Below, piece after piece: positions 14,327-21,302 of a stretch of DNA of 22,922 nucleotides; positions within the stretch are counted from its first letter, which is position 1; every line of letters begins with the position of its first letter. Source of the DNA: an uncultured Oscillospiraceae bacterium (GTDB lineage: Bacteria > Bacillota > Clostridia > Oscillospirales > Acutalibacteraceae); NCBI GenBank assembly GCA_900544375.1, contig UQUZ01000045.1, positions 1-22,922 of the forward strand, read 5' to 3'. The notes beneath the pieces were generated by a model. That model was not told the origin of the DNA, searched no databases, and was given only the letters and a program-made list of their open reading frames with translations. The translations under genes were made by a program, and so were the position numbers.

Positions 14327-14884
14327 ATGAAAAAAGTTCTCAGCGTAGCGCTTGCTCTGGTTCTCTGCCTTGCAATGTGCGTCCCGGCGTTTGCAGCCGA
14401 CACGAAGGACCCGGTCGATCAGATCGCAGACGCTATCAGCGGTGCAGGCATTGATCTCGGTGCAATCACTGACATGCTGTCCGGCCTGGGCGATTTCGAT
14501 ATCAGCTCCATCACGGGCGGCGATTTCGATATCGGCGCGCTTACCGAGATGCTTGGCGGCCTGAGCGACATCGATATCTCCAGCCTTAAGGATACGCTCC
14601 TTGGCGCTCTTGGCGGAATTGGCGGCGGTGATTTTGACATCGCTGGTATCCTCAATGGCCTTCAGGACAACGAGCTTGCTCAGTTGATCGCGAAGCTCTA
14701 CTCGATCGCTCCGGTGGAGAAAGAGACCGAGGCTCCCACCGAGGCTCCGACAGAAGCTCCGACCGAGACCGAGCCGGAAGAAATCCCCGAGACGGGCGAT
14801 TCCTCCGTCGGCATCGCGGTGCTTGGCGTTATCTCTGTTGCGGCCGCTGCGGCGTTTGTCTGCACCCGCAAGAAGGAAGCGTAA
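14327..14884 (+). CDS. Small sortase-anchored surface protein with D-x-D-I repeats, 185 aa
   Basis: A signal peptide (1-23, cleavage after AFA) is followed by a Gly/Asp/Ile/Leu-rich region with recurring DFDI or DIDI motifs near residues 56, 66, 81 and 102. A Thr/Glu/Pro spacer (APTEAPTEAPTE, about 136-147) and a cell-wall sorting signal then follow: IPETG (153-157), membrane helix (about 161-179) and RKKEA. The sorting motif is a variant of LPXTG common in Clostridia. The ATG at 14327 is chosen because GAAGGGA lies 8-10 nt upstream; an earlier in-frame ATG (14315) is too close to that site. No known enzyme fold is visible. It may be a small wall or adhesion protein, and the sortase is not in the window. 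Confidence 0.85.
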   Translation: MKKVLSVALALVLCLAMCVPAFAADTKDPVDQIADAISGAGIDLGAITDMLSGLGDFDISSITGGDFDIGALTEMLGGLSDIDISSLKDTLLGALGGIGGGDFDIAGILNGLQDNELAQLIAKLYSIAPVEKETEAPTEAPTEAPTETEPEEIPETGDSSVGIAVLGVISVAAAAAFVCTRKKEA

Positions 14885-14906
14885 GCAACCCTCTTTTTTA
14901 GCAAAT

Positions 14907-14943
14907 AAAAACCCCTTCCGGGTAATGCCGGGAGGGGTTTTTG
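14907..14943 (+). terminator. Intrinsic terminator of the PETG protein gene
   Basis: The stem CCCCTTCCGG with CCGGGAGGGG (one G-U pair) and a 6-nt loop is flanked by AAAA on the left and TTTTT on the right, a canonical Rho-independent terminator 22 nt after the stop codon. Confidence 0.9.
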
Positions 14944-15017
14944 TGATGTAATGAGGCTGAGAAGACGGCAGACGAGGAAGAGAGCCTGTTTTGCGCGTGG
15001 ATTTTGATGAAGCTTTG

Positions 15018-15197
15018 CATCAGTGTGTAGCGTACACATCGGTTTTTAGCACTGTGGCCGCGCCCCTGGCTGCGTTATCCTCCTTGCTTTCCAGCAAGGA
15101 AAGCTGCGTCGTCTGCCTGTCGCCAGTCGAGCCCGAGAATGCAGTCAGCATGCGCTTGGGCACGCCCTGATGGCGATGTTCCCCTTGTACACTGATG
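15018..15197. repeat. 180-bp non-coding element with imperfect inverted ends
   Basis: CATCAGTGT (15018-15026) is matched by its complement ACACTGATG (15189-15197). The inverted similarity extends, with gaps, to about 25 bp at each end, including GTACACATCGG versus its counterpart ending in CGATGTTCCCC. Inside are a perfect 8-bp stem TCCTTGCT-TTCC-AGCAAGGA (15081-15100) and GC-rich sequence without a credible ORF. The form suggests a MITE-like remnant or a structured RNA. The surrounding spacer 14944-15281 shows otherwise only a small dyad CCGTTC-N7-GAACGG (15201-15219). Confidence 0.4.
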
Positions 15198-15281
15198 TTT
15201 CCGTTCGATTCCGGAACGGTTGGCGGCCTTCTGAATCAGCGCTGTTACGTTCCTACACAAATCTCCCGGTTAAAATTCTAT

Positions 15282-16247
15282 TTACAGTGTTCCTTCCTCA
15301 AATGCTGTGCGAAACCATACGTTCTGCACGGTAAAGGTTTGCCCATCAAGATAGGCGAGGTGCTCAGAGTCCGTCTGAAAGTCGAATTGAAGCTTGTAAG
15401 AATAGAGGCATTGTTTTTTATATCCGCCAAATTTTTTATTTTGTGTGTTCACGCCATATTTCCCATCGCCCAGCAGGGGGTGGCCGATAGAAGCAAAATG
15501 GGCGCGGATCTGATGCGTTCGGCCGGTTAGCAGCTCTACCTCAGCAAGCGTTAAACCGTTGCGATATCCGAGCGTCCGGTAGCGTGTGCGGATCGTTTTG
15601 GCGCCGGGGCAGGGCTGGCGGCGCACATAAACACGGTTTTTCTTTTCATCCTTAAACAGATAGCCTTCCAGTGTGCCCTTCGGCTCATCCAACGCGCCGA
15701 TCAAAATGCAGAGGTAATATTTATGCAGCTCGCGGCCTTTCATTTTTGCATTCAATACGCGCAGTGTGGCGGCATTTTTTGCTGCGATGACGATTCCCCC
15801 TGTATTGCGGTCAATGCGGTTGACAAGCGCTGGAGTGAAAGATTGCTCGCTGGCAGGATCAAACGCCTCCTTTTCATAGAGATAACGTTTGACACGGGTG
15901 ATGAGAGTGTCTACATATTCATGCTCATCCGGATGGCAAAGCAGGCCCACTTTTTTATCGAGCAGCAACAGGTTTTCATCTTCATAGACGATATCGAGGC
16001 ACGGGGAAGCGCCCATAAAATCATATCGCTTTTCCGGCTGAATCAGAAATTCATCGTTGATATAGAGGTCGATCGTATTGCCTTCCTCCAGCCGGGTTGC
16101 AATCTCTGCCCGCTTGCCGTTTACCTTGATGCGCTTTTTGCGGATATATTTGTAGAGCAAAGACTGCGGCAGGTTTGGGAGGGCTTTTGTCAGATATTTA
16201 TCCAGGCGCTGGTTCGCATCGTTTTTATTTATAGTAAGCGTTTTCAA
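15282..16247 (-). CDS. RluA-family rRNA pseudouridine synthase
   Basis: This enzyme converts specific uridines of rRNA (probably 23S) to pseudouridine. The 321-aa layout has an N-terminal S4 RNA-binding domain (about 12-70, RLDKYL...KRIKVNGKRA) and then the RluA catalytic domain. The active-site block is VNRIDRNTGGIVIAAK, with catalytic D146; the first position of the usual HRLD is Asn, as in many clostridial members. GRTHQIRAHFASIGHPLLGD lies near residues 240-260. Translation starts at TTG (16247) with GAAGGA 9 nt upstream. It is transcribed alone, divergently from radC. Which of RluC, RluD or RluB-like sites it modifies cannot be told. Confidence 0.92.
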   Translation of the reverse strand: MKTLTINKNDANQRLDKYLTKALPNLPQSLLYKYIRKKRIKVNGKRAEIATRLEEGNTIDLYINDEFLIQPEKRYDFMGASPCLDIVYEDENLLLLDKKVGLLCHPDEHEYVDTLITRVKRYLYEKEAFDPASEQSFTPALVNRIDRNTGGIVIAAKNAATLRVLNAKMKGRELHKYYLCILIGALDEPKGTLEGYLFKDEKKNRVYVRRQPCPGAKTIRTRYRTLGYRNGLTLAEVELLTGRTHQIRAHFASIGHPLLGDGKYGVNTQNKKFGGYKKQCLYSYKLQFDFQTDSEHLAYLDGQTFTVQNVWFRTAFEEGTL

Positions 16248-16287
16248 TAATCGTCATCCTTCTATCAATAATGGTCTCCAATTCTTC

Positions 16288-16444
16288 CAAGTTTCAAAAC
16301 TTGAAGCTTTGCGGCCTCGTTTGAAGCTATTTTGCCATATATGAATAGGCTAACCGCTGCGAAAAATGGCGTTGCCGCTGAGCGGCAGGAGGCGTTTTGC
16401 GCCGACAGACATTTTTCTAATGCTTCAAACGACCCGTTTGAAGC
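16288..16444 (+). repeat. Interspersed hairpin repeat, copy B (most complete)
   Basis: A 112-bp unit (16319-16430) is bounded by inverted ends GTTTGAAGC and GCTTCAAAC. Inside are GCGAAAAATGGCGTTGC, a small stem TGCCGC-TGA-GCGGCA (16373-16387), GGCGTTTTGCGCC and the core GACAGACATTTTTCTAATGC. The outer arms pair with neighbouring copies: GCTTCAAAC-GACCC-GTTTGAAGC (16422-16444) is a perfect stem-loop like the one at 23-43. A palindrome CAAGTTT-CA-AAACTTG (16288-16303) precedes it. It fills the divergent spacer between the rluA-type gene and radC and encodes nothing. Confidence 0.75.
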
Positions 16445-16465
16445 TATTATATCATATCCCATGGC

Positions 16466-16494
16466 TTTTCAAAAGGCGGGAAATGCGCTATAAT
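16466..16494 (+). promoter_or_regulatory. Promoter candidate for the radC transcript
   Basis: TTTTCA (16466-16471), 17 bp, TATAAT (16489-16494). It has a perfect -10 and a poor -35, and sits immediately after copy B of the repeat. The leader before the first small ORF is about 110 nt and shows no strong structure. Confidence 0.5.
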
Positions 16495-16608
16495 GGCCTC
16501 ATTCAAATAAAGCGTTTTGTGCGCATTTTCGTAAATCAGGGCGGGAGAGGCTTCAGTGGGCTCTGCTTTGCGATGTATAAATAACGAAAATCCGGGAGGG
16601 CTTGCCCA

Positions 16609-16701
16609 ATGAGCAAAAAAGCGTGGATTGCCGGCGTACAGATCATCGCACCGAGCTCACTTGCCTCACCGGCCGGAAAGGACGTGTCCGGAAATGGATA
16701 A
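16609..16701 (+). CDS. Possible 30-aa leader ORF overlapping radC
   Basis: It starts MSKKAWIAGVQIIAPSSLAS and ends in GNG; its TAA lies within the start region of radC. CCGGGAGGG 8 nt before the ATG is better than any site in front of radC itself, so its translation may load ribosomes for radC by termination-reinitiation. No family is recognised and the peptide may itself be functionless. It could also be a chance ORF. Confidence 0.4.
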   Translation: MSKKAWIAGVQIIAPSSLASPAGKDVSGNG

Positions 16702-17386
16702 AGGGATGCATGACGGCCATCGAAACCGGCTCAAGCGGCGTTTTTTGGAAGAGGGAATGGAGCAGTTTGAGCCGCACAATGTGCTGGAGCTTTTGCTTTT
16801 TTATTCCATTCCACGGCAGGATACAAATGAAACGGCGCATCGCCTGATCGACACCTTTGGCTCCCTTTCTGCTGTGTTTGACGCCTCTGTGGAGGACTTG
16901 GTGAAGGTGGAAGGGGTCGGGATGAATACCGCTATATTAATTAAGCTCGTCCCAGCTGTCAACCGCCGCTATCTGGAGGACCGTGCGCTGCGTGGCATGC
17001 GTGCAGTCTCCTCTGAAGCGTGTGGGGAACTGCTTGTCTCTAAATTCAATGGCGTAACGGTGGAGCGTGTTTTGCTCCTCTGCATGAATAATCAAGGGCG
17101 GGTGTTACACTGTGTATCTATTTCTGAAGGGACGCAGTCAATGGTGGATATCAACAACCGCCGGATTGTGGAAGCGGCGCTGCGCCATAATGCCTCCTGC
17201 GTAGTACTGGGGCATAACCATCCCAACGGCGTGGCGGTACCGTCTCGGACAGATGTGGAAACAACGTGCATGCTGGCGCGGCTGTTGCGCTCCATGGATA
17301 TTTGGCTATATGATCACATTATCGTGGCGGATGGCGAATATTTTTCGATGGCAAGATGCAATAAATTTGAGGCAATTTTTTCTTAA
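16694..17386 (+). CDS. radC: RadC-family JAB-domain protein
   Basis: The protein has a helix-hairpin-helix region (VEGVGMNTAILIKLVP, about 72-87) followed by a JAB/MPN metalloprotease-like domain. Its metal motif is intact: GHNHPNGVAVPSRTD (about 173-187), with the two His, Ser and Asp ligands. The family was once named for DNA repair, but its biological role remains unsettled. About 230 aa is normal. The start at 16694 is tentative. The recognisable N-terminus MHDGHRNRLKRRFLEEG begins at an ATG at 16706, and neither ATG has a strong ribosome binding site, which fits coupling to the small ORF upstream. The Nudix gene follows 26 nt later in the same direction. Confidence 0.9.
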   Translation: MDKGMHDGHRNRLKRRFLEEGMEQFEPHNVLELLLFYSIPRQDTNETAHRLIDTFGSLSAVFDASVEDLVKVEGVGMNTAILIKLVPAVNRRYLEDRALRGMRAVSSEACGELLVSKFNGVTVERVLLLCMNNQGRVLHCVSISEGTQSMVDINNRRIVEAALRHNASCVVLGHNHPNGVAVPSRTDVETTCMLARLLRSMDIWLYDHIIVADGEYFSMARCNKFEAIFS

Positions 17387-17412
17387 AAATCCAAAAAGAG
17401 GCGACGAGGAGG

Positions 17413-17826
17413 ATGCGCTGTGAAACATATCCCCTGCATACGCTGGGAACCTATCAGTTTGTTGTGATCATATCCGTCTATCGTGGAAAGCTTATGCTAA
17501 GCCGCCATAAAAATCGTTCCACATGGGAAACGCAGGGCGGCCATATTGAGGGTGGGGAATCCCTTATAGAAGCAGCCGGGCGGGAATTATATGAAGAATC
17601 AGGCGCTGTGAAATACCTGCTTTCTCCGGCCTTCGATTACAGGGCGGGTGATGAAAATCTGTGGGGAAACGGGGTTGTATTCATTGCCGAAATTGATGAG
17701 ATCGGCGCATTGCCAGAGAGCGAAATGGAAGAAGTAGCTTTTTTCTATCAATTGCCGCCGAACCTTACCTACCCGGAGATCACGCCGGTTTTGCTGCAAA
17801 AGGCAAAGGAGGCAGGGCTGCTGTGA
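17413..17826 (+). CDS. Nudix hydrolase, 137 aa
   Basis: The Nudix box G-x5-E-x7-R-E-L-x-E-E-x-G is perfect at residues 43-65 (starting GGHIEGGE and ending RELYEESGA). The protein therefore hydrolyses a nucleoside diphosphate linked to another moiety, using divalent metal. The substrate cannot be assigned; compact single-domain members include oxidised-nucleotide and NDP-sugar pyrophosphatases. The ATG at 17413 directly abuts GAGGAGG, too close for that site, so AAAGAGG 11 nt upstream may be used instead. The N-terminus METYPLHTLG-like looks native. It lies 26 nt after radC and is closed by a terminator, so it is probably the last gene of that transcript. Confidence 0.92.
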   Translation: MRCETYPLHTLGTYQFVVIISVYRGKLMLSRHKNRSTWETQGGHIEGGESLIEAAGRELYEESGAVKYLLSPAFDYRAGDENLWGNGVVFIAEIDEIGALPESEMEEVAFFYQLPPNLTYPEITPVLLQKAKEAGLL

Positions 17827-17845
17827 TCGGAGAAAATGGTAAAGT

Positions 17846-17877
17846 AAAATCCCCTCGCTTGCTTGTGAGGGGATTTT
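17846..17877. terminator. Bidirectional intrinsic terminator
   Basis: AAAATCCCCTC and GAGGGGATTTT form a perfect 11-bp stem around a 10-nt loop, 20 nt after the Nudix stop. The A/T ends make it usable from both strands, and the converging gene on the minus strand ends at 17979. Confidence 0.85.
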
Positions 17878-17929
17878 GTGTTGCAAGTAAATTGTTTCCT
17901 GAAAAGCTCATCATAAAAGCAACCCCCAG

Positions 17930-17980
17930 CGCTTTGCGCAAGAGGCAAAGCGGTCTGAAAGCGCTTCGAATCAAAGCGCT
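17930..17980. terminator. Tandem hairpins at the end of the PRTase-like gene
   Basis: There are two small perfect stems: CGCTTTGC-N7-GCAAAGCG (17930-17952) and AGCGCTT-N7-AAGCGCT (17960-17980). The second overlaps the stop codon of the minus-strand gene. Neither has a U-tract; with 17846-17877 they form a barrier between converging transcripts. Confidence 0.5.
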
Positions 17981-18629
17981 ATAATTTAGAATACCCAAAG
18001 CTGTTCACCATAGCGTCAATCGGCCGGTGCGCTTTGCAGTCCGGGCAGTCGCCTGTTGAAAAGGATGCATAATCCGGTAGATCCTTTGTGGAGAAGAGGG
18101 ATTGAATTTCAATATCCTCTACCATTGGGATCGCGCTGAACACGGCCGCGATGCCGCAGGTGCGCCCGCCAAAATACCGGATACAATCCAGTGCGCGGCG
18201 GATGGTTTTGCCGGTGGATACAGTGGAAATCAGCAGCAAAACGCTTTTATCCGCAACCATGGGCTGAAGATTCTCGCGGAAAAACATTTGCCCGTTTGCA
18301 TCGTATTCTGGCGAAATTACGAACAAGCTGCTTCCTTGATTGATGGAGCGCATGCCCGATTTGGTCAGCTCACGGGCTAAAAATGCGCCGAGGATTTCGC
18401 TGCCCTCCATGCAGACGATCGTGTCAATGATTTCAAACTGGAGGTAGGGCGCGGCAAGCTGGGCCGCAGCGTCACGAGCCATGGCATGCTCATGCTTGAC
18501 TTGGGTAATATTCAGGCAATAATTGATGTGGGAATGGCTGGTGACAAAATGACCTGGAACCGCTTCAATCCGGATGCGTGGATTGGATTCGGATTTGATG
18601 ACGAATGCTCTACTTTCCATATTGTCCAT
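17979..18629 (-). CDS. Phosphoribosyltransferase-fold protein, 216 aa
   Basis: The sequence has the look of type I PRTases often labelled orotate phosphoribosyltransferase-like in Clostridia. A hydrophobic strand and loop VLLLISTVSTGKTIRRALDC (130-149) sits where the PRPP loop belongs, and a GSEILGAFLARELT helix (about 76-89) precedes it. The two acidic residues normally found before the TG of the PRPP loop are replaced by Ile-Ser, so catalysis is doubtful. A CPDC pair near the C-terminus (195-198) could bind metal or form a disulfide. The start at 18629 is preferred because AAGGAGG lies 8 nt upstream; the TTG two codons earlier is too close. It has its own promoter, divergent from the galactosidase gene. 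Confidence 0.75.
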   Translation of the reverse strand: MDNMESRAFVIKSESNPRIRIEAVPGHFVTSHSHINYCLNITQVKHEHAMARDAAAQLAAPYLQFEIIDTIVCMEGSEILGAFLARELTKSGMRSINQGSSLFVISPEYDANGQMFFRENLQPMVADKSVLLLISTVSTGKTIRRALDCIRYFGGRTCGIAAVFSAIPMVEDIEIQSLFSTKDLPDYASFSTGDCPDCKAHRPIDAMVNSFGYSKL

Positions 18630-18683
18630 TTGCAATTCCTCCTTATCAGCTGGAAGGAAAGGGGAAACCTACCCTTCCTTTCT

Positions 18684-18712
18684 ATTATAAAAGAATTCTT
18701 TCGGTTTTTCAA
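18684..18712 (-). promoter_or_regulatory. Promoter of the PRTase-like gene
   Basis: On the minus strand, TTGAAA (18707-18712), 17 bp, TATAAT (18684-18689), about 55 nt before the start. This is a near-consensus housekeeping promoter. Confidence 0.75.
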
Positions 18713-18755
18713 TCGAATATCAGGAAAGATTTAATCTTTTGTAGCAGAATTACGC

Positions 18756-18783
18756 TTTACACAGCGGGAAAAAAAGGTATAAT
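18756..18783 (+). promoter_or_regulatory. Promoter of the alpha-galactosidase gene
   Basis: TTTACA (18756-18761), 16 bp, TATAAT (18778-18783), about 70 nt upstream of the start codon and divergent from the PRTase promoter. I see no catabolite-repression (cre) site or clear operator in the 225-bp spacer. Confidence 0.7.
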
Positions 18784-18854
18784 AGAGATACTAAAATAGG
18801 CGGCGTCTATGGATGTGAGCCTATCGTAGAATAAACCAGACAGGAGATTACACG

Positions 18855-20534
18855 ATGAAGGAATGCAGGTTTCAGCTCACCTATATCGCCGACGGCCAAT
18901 TGCACCGTACATGTGGAAAAGCGCAGGAGCAGCAGCCGTTTGAAACGGAGCATTTTTCCCTCATGACGCAATATGAAAAGGGGCGCGTGCGCGTCCGGAT
19001 TCTTCCAAAGGAGCCCGTATCCTTTACGCAGTTTGAGATGGTTTTCCGTTATCCGTATCAGCCGGACAGCCGCGTGTTTGTTAACGGCTATCAATCCTGG
19101 ACGGACAGCAAGGAATATTTTGTGACGGACCGCATGACCCACTTGAGCCCGCTGAGTAAGGCGTGGATTAAGGAGATGAGCCTGGATAAATCCGGCGACT
19201 ACACCTTCCACGATTATCCGAAGACGAGCGGCGTGTTCCATGGATACTCCTATTCCTATGTGCGCAACGGAGAAACAGTTGATCTGTTCGGCTCCATGAC
19301 GGAGCGCGGCGGTTATACGGTATTCAATTTTGATTGCAACCGGAACCTTCTTATCGTGGAGAAGGATCTGGAGGGCGTGGTGATGGAGCAGCCGTATGAA
19401 GCGGTGGATATCGTCCATCTGCGCGGCGGCTTCGATCAGGTGTTCGATCGTTATTTCCAGCTCATGGAGATCCCCAAGCCCCGTGTGCAGCATAAGTGCG
19501 GCTACACCACCTGGTATAATTATTATCCTCATATCAATGAAAAAATTGTGACGGATGATCTGGAAGCGTTAGCAAAGGTGCCGGAGCAGATTGATATTTT
19601 TCAGATTGACGACGGCTACCAGACGGCTGTGGGCGATTGGCTGAGCACCGATCCGGAAAAATTCCCCAATGGTATGAAAGCGGTTGCCGATCAGATCCAT
19701 AGCAAAGGAATGCTTGCCGGCTTGTGGCTTGCGCCCTTTGGCTGCGAATATCACTCGACCATCGCAGAGAAGCATCCGGAATGGCTTATCAAAAATGAAA
19801 AGGGCAAGCCTGTTGTCGCGGGCCTCAACTGGGGTGGCTTCTATGCCATTGATTTCAATCATCCGGAGGCGGCGCAGTATATTCGCAATTGCTTTGATGT
19901 GATCCTCAACGAGTGGGGTTACGACATGGTGAAGCTCGATTTCCTCTATGCCGCGTGCATTCTTCCGCAGTATAACAAATCCCGCGGCCAGCTGATGTGC
20001 GAAGCGATGGATTTCATCCGTGACTGTGTGGGCGATAAGCTCATTCTCGGCTGCGGCGTGCCGCTCGCGCCCTGCTATGGTAAGGTTGATTTTTGCCGCA
20101 TCGGCGCGGATGTGTGCCTTGATTGGAAGCCCACCCTGCATGGCTACTTGACCCATCGTGAGGATGCGACAACGAAAAATGCCGTCAACAACACCATTTT
20201 CCGCCGCCAGCTCGATGGGCGCGCCTTCTGCAACGACCCTGACGTTTTTCTGCTGCGCGATTATAATATGCAGCTGAATATGACCCAACGGAAAATTATT
20301 GCGAAGGTTAATAAAATTTTTGGCAACCTGCTTTTCATCTCTGATAATGTAGACCGTTATGACGCGGAGCAGATGGCGGTGTTTCAGGATACGCTCAAGA
20401 CAAGCGATACAAAAGTGCTGAGCGCAGAATATGTGAAAAAGGATGTTGTAGAAGTCCGCTTCCTGGAGGATGGTGTGGAAAAGCACCTGCGCTTTAACAT
20501 CACGGATGGAGCGCTCCTGGAAGGCGAATTTTAA
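18855..20534 (+). CDS. Alpha-galactosidase, glycoside hydrolase family 36
   Basis: The 559-aa protein has an N-terminal beta-sandwich region (about 1-220, with NGYQSWTDSKE near 73-83) and a (beta/alpha)8 catalytic domain. The latter has DIFQIDDGYQTAVGDW, GLWLAPFGCEY and the nucleophile block MVKLDFLYA (D362). The general acid/base is probably D419 in CRIGADV, 57 residues later, the expected separation for clan GH-D. The enzyme should release terminal alpha-galactose from raffinose-type or galactomannan side chains. No signal peptide is present, so it acts inside on imported sugar. AGGAG 8 nt upstream supports the ATG. No transporter or sugar regulator is adjacent, so the natural substrate is not fixed by context. 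Confidence 0.9.
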   Translation: MKECRFQLTYIADGQLHRTCGKAQEQQPFETEHFSLMTQYEKGRVRVRILPKEPVSFTQFEMVFRYPYQPDSRVFVNGYQSWTDSKEYFVTDRMTHLSPLSKAWIKEMSLDKSGDYTFHDYPKTSGVFHGYSYSYVRNGETVDLFGSMTERGGYTVFNFDCNRNLLIVEKDLEGVVMEQPYEAVDIVHLRGGFDQVFDRYFQLMEIPKPRVQHKCGYTTWYNYYPHINEKIVTDDLEALAKVPEQIDIFQIDDGYQTAVGDWLSTDPEKFPNGMKAVADQIHSKGMLAGLWLAPFGCEYHSTIAEKHPEWLIKNEKGKPVVAGLNWGGFYAIDFNHPEAAQYIRNCFDVILNEWGYDMVKLDFLYAACILPQYNKSRGQLMCEAMDFIRDCVGDKLILGCGVPLAPCYGKVDFCRIGADVCLDWKPTLHGYLTHREDATTKNAVNNTIFRRQLDGRAFCNDPDVFLLRDYNMQLNMTQRKIIAKVNKIFGNLLFISDNVDRYDAEQMAVFQDTLKTSDTKVLSAEYVKKDVVEVRFLEDGVEKHLRFNITDGALLEGEF

Positions 20535-20558
20535 GCAGATAAGGGATGACGGTTCTGC

Positions 20559-21221
20559 ATGCATTACCATACAGTGGTTTTTGATTTGGATGGGACGCTG
20601 CTCGACACGCTGGATGACCTGGCCGATGCAACCAATGCCGCCCTGCGGGCATGCGGGTATCCGCCGCGCTCTCGGGAGGAGGTGCGCCGCTTTGTTGGCA
20701 ACGGCGTGCATTTGCTTATCGAGCGGGCCGCCCCCCATGGGGTGGAGGAAGCCGCGGTGGAACGCTGCTTTGCCCTCTTCAAGGAGCAATATGGCAAACG
20801 GATGTGCTGTAAAACAAGGCCTTACAGTGGCATTTTGCCGCTGCTGGAGGCCCTGCGGGAGGCCGGCGTCCAATATGCCGTCGTCTCCAACAAATACGAT
20901 GGCGCGGTCAAACAGCTCTCTGATACACAGTTCGGAGGTTTGATGAAAGTCGCTATCGGGGAGCGGGTGGGCGTGCGCCGTAAGCCTGCACCGGACAGTG
21001 TGCTGGAAGCGCTGCGCCTGCTCGGCAGCGGGGTGGAAGGCGCGATTTATGCCGGAGATTCAGATGTGGATGTGCAAACAGCCCACAATGCCGGCCTGCC
21101 CTGCATTGGTGTTACTTGGGGCTTTCGCAGCAAAGGAGTATTGGAGGAGGCCGGTGCGGATTTTCTTGTGGATACTCCGGAGCAGCTTTTAGAGATTGTG
21201 ATGGGGCAAAAGGGCGGTTAA
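20559..21221 (+). CDS. HAD-superfamily phosphatase, phosphoglycolate phosphatase-like
   Basis: This 220-aa HAD subfamily I hydrolase has motif I FDLDGTLLDT (D9 nucleophile, D11 acid/base), motif II near VVSNK (about 109-113), a lysine in RRKPAPD, and motif III YAGDSDVD. An alpha-helical cap lies between motifs I and II (about 20-85), as in Gph/PGP and beta-phosphoglucomutase relatives. Substrate candidates are phosphoglycolate or a sugar phosphate; assignment is not possible from sequence. It begins 24 nt after the GH36 gene, so the two probably share a transcript. Its ribosome binding site (AAGGGATGACGG) is poor, which may mean low or coupled translation. Confidence 0.9.
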   Translation: MHYHTVVFDLDGTLLDTLDDLADATNAALRACGYPPRSREEVRRFVGNGVHLLIERAAPHGVEEAAVERCFALFKEQYGKRMCCKTRPYSGILPLLEALREAGVQYAVVSNKYDGAVKQLSDTQFGGLMKVAIGERVGVRRKPAPDSVLEALRLLGSGVEGAIYAGDSDVDVQTAHNAGLPCIGVTWGFRSKGVLEEAGADFLVDTPEQLLEIVMGQKGG

Positions 21222-21302
21222 CCGCCCTGGCTTACATATAAGGGAGGGCAAACAGTTTGAGAATCGGCTGTTTGTCTGTAAAAGAGGAGGTTTTTTGTAA
21301 AA

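Noticed and set aside
14487..14640. DNA-level tandem repeat inside the PETG protein gene
   Set aside because: GGCGATTTCGATATC occurs twice 30 bp apart, but this follows from the D-F-D-I protein repeats and is covered by the gene annotation.
19569..20873. 434-codon minus-strand ORF across the GH36 and HAD genes
   Set aside because: It runs antisense through two genes with intact catalytic motifs and is therefore a by-product of their codon use.
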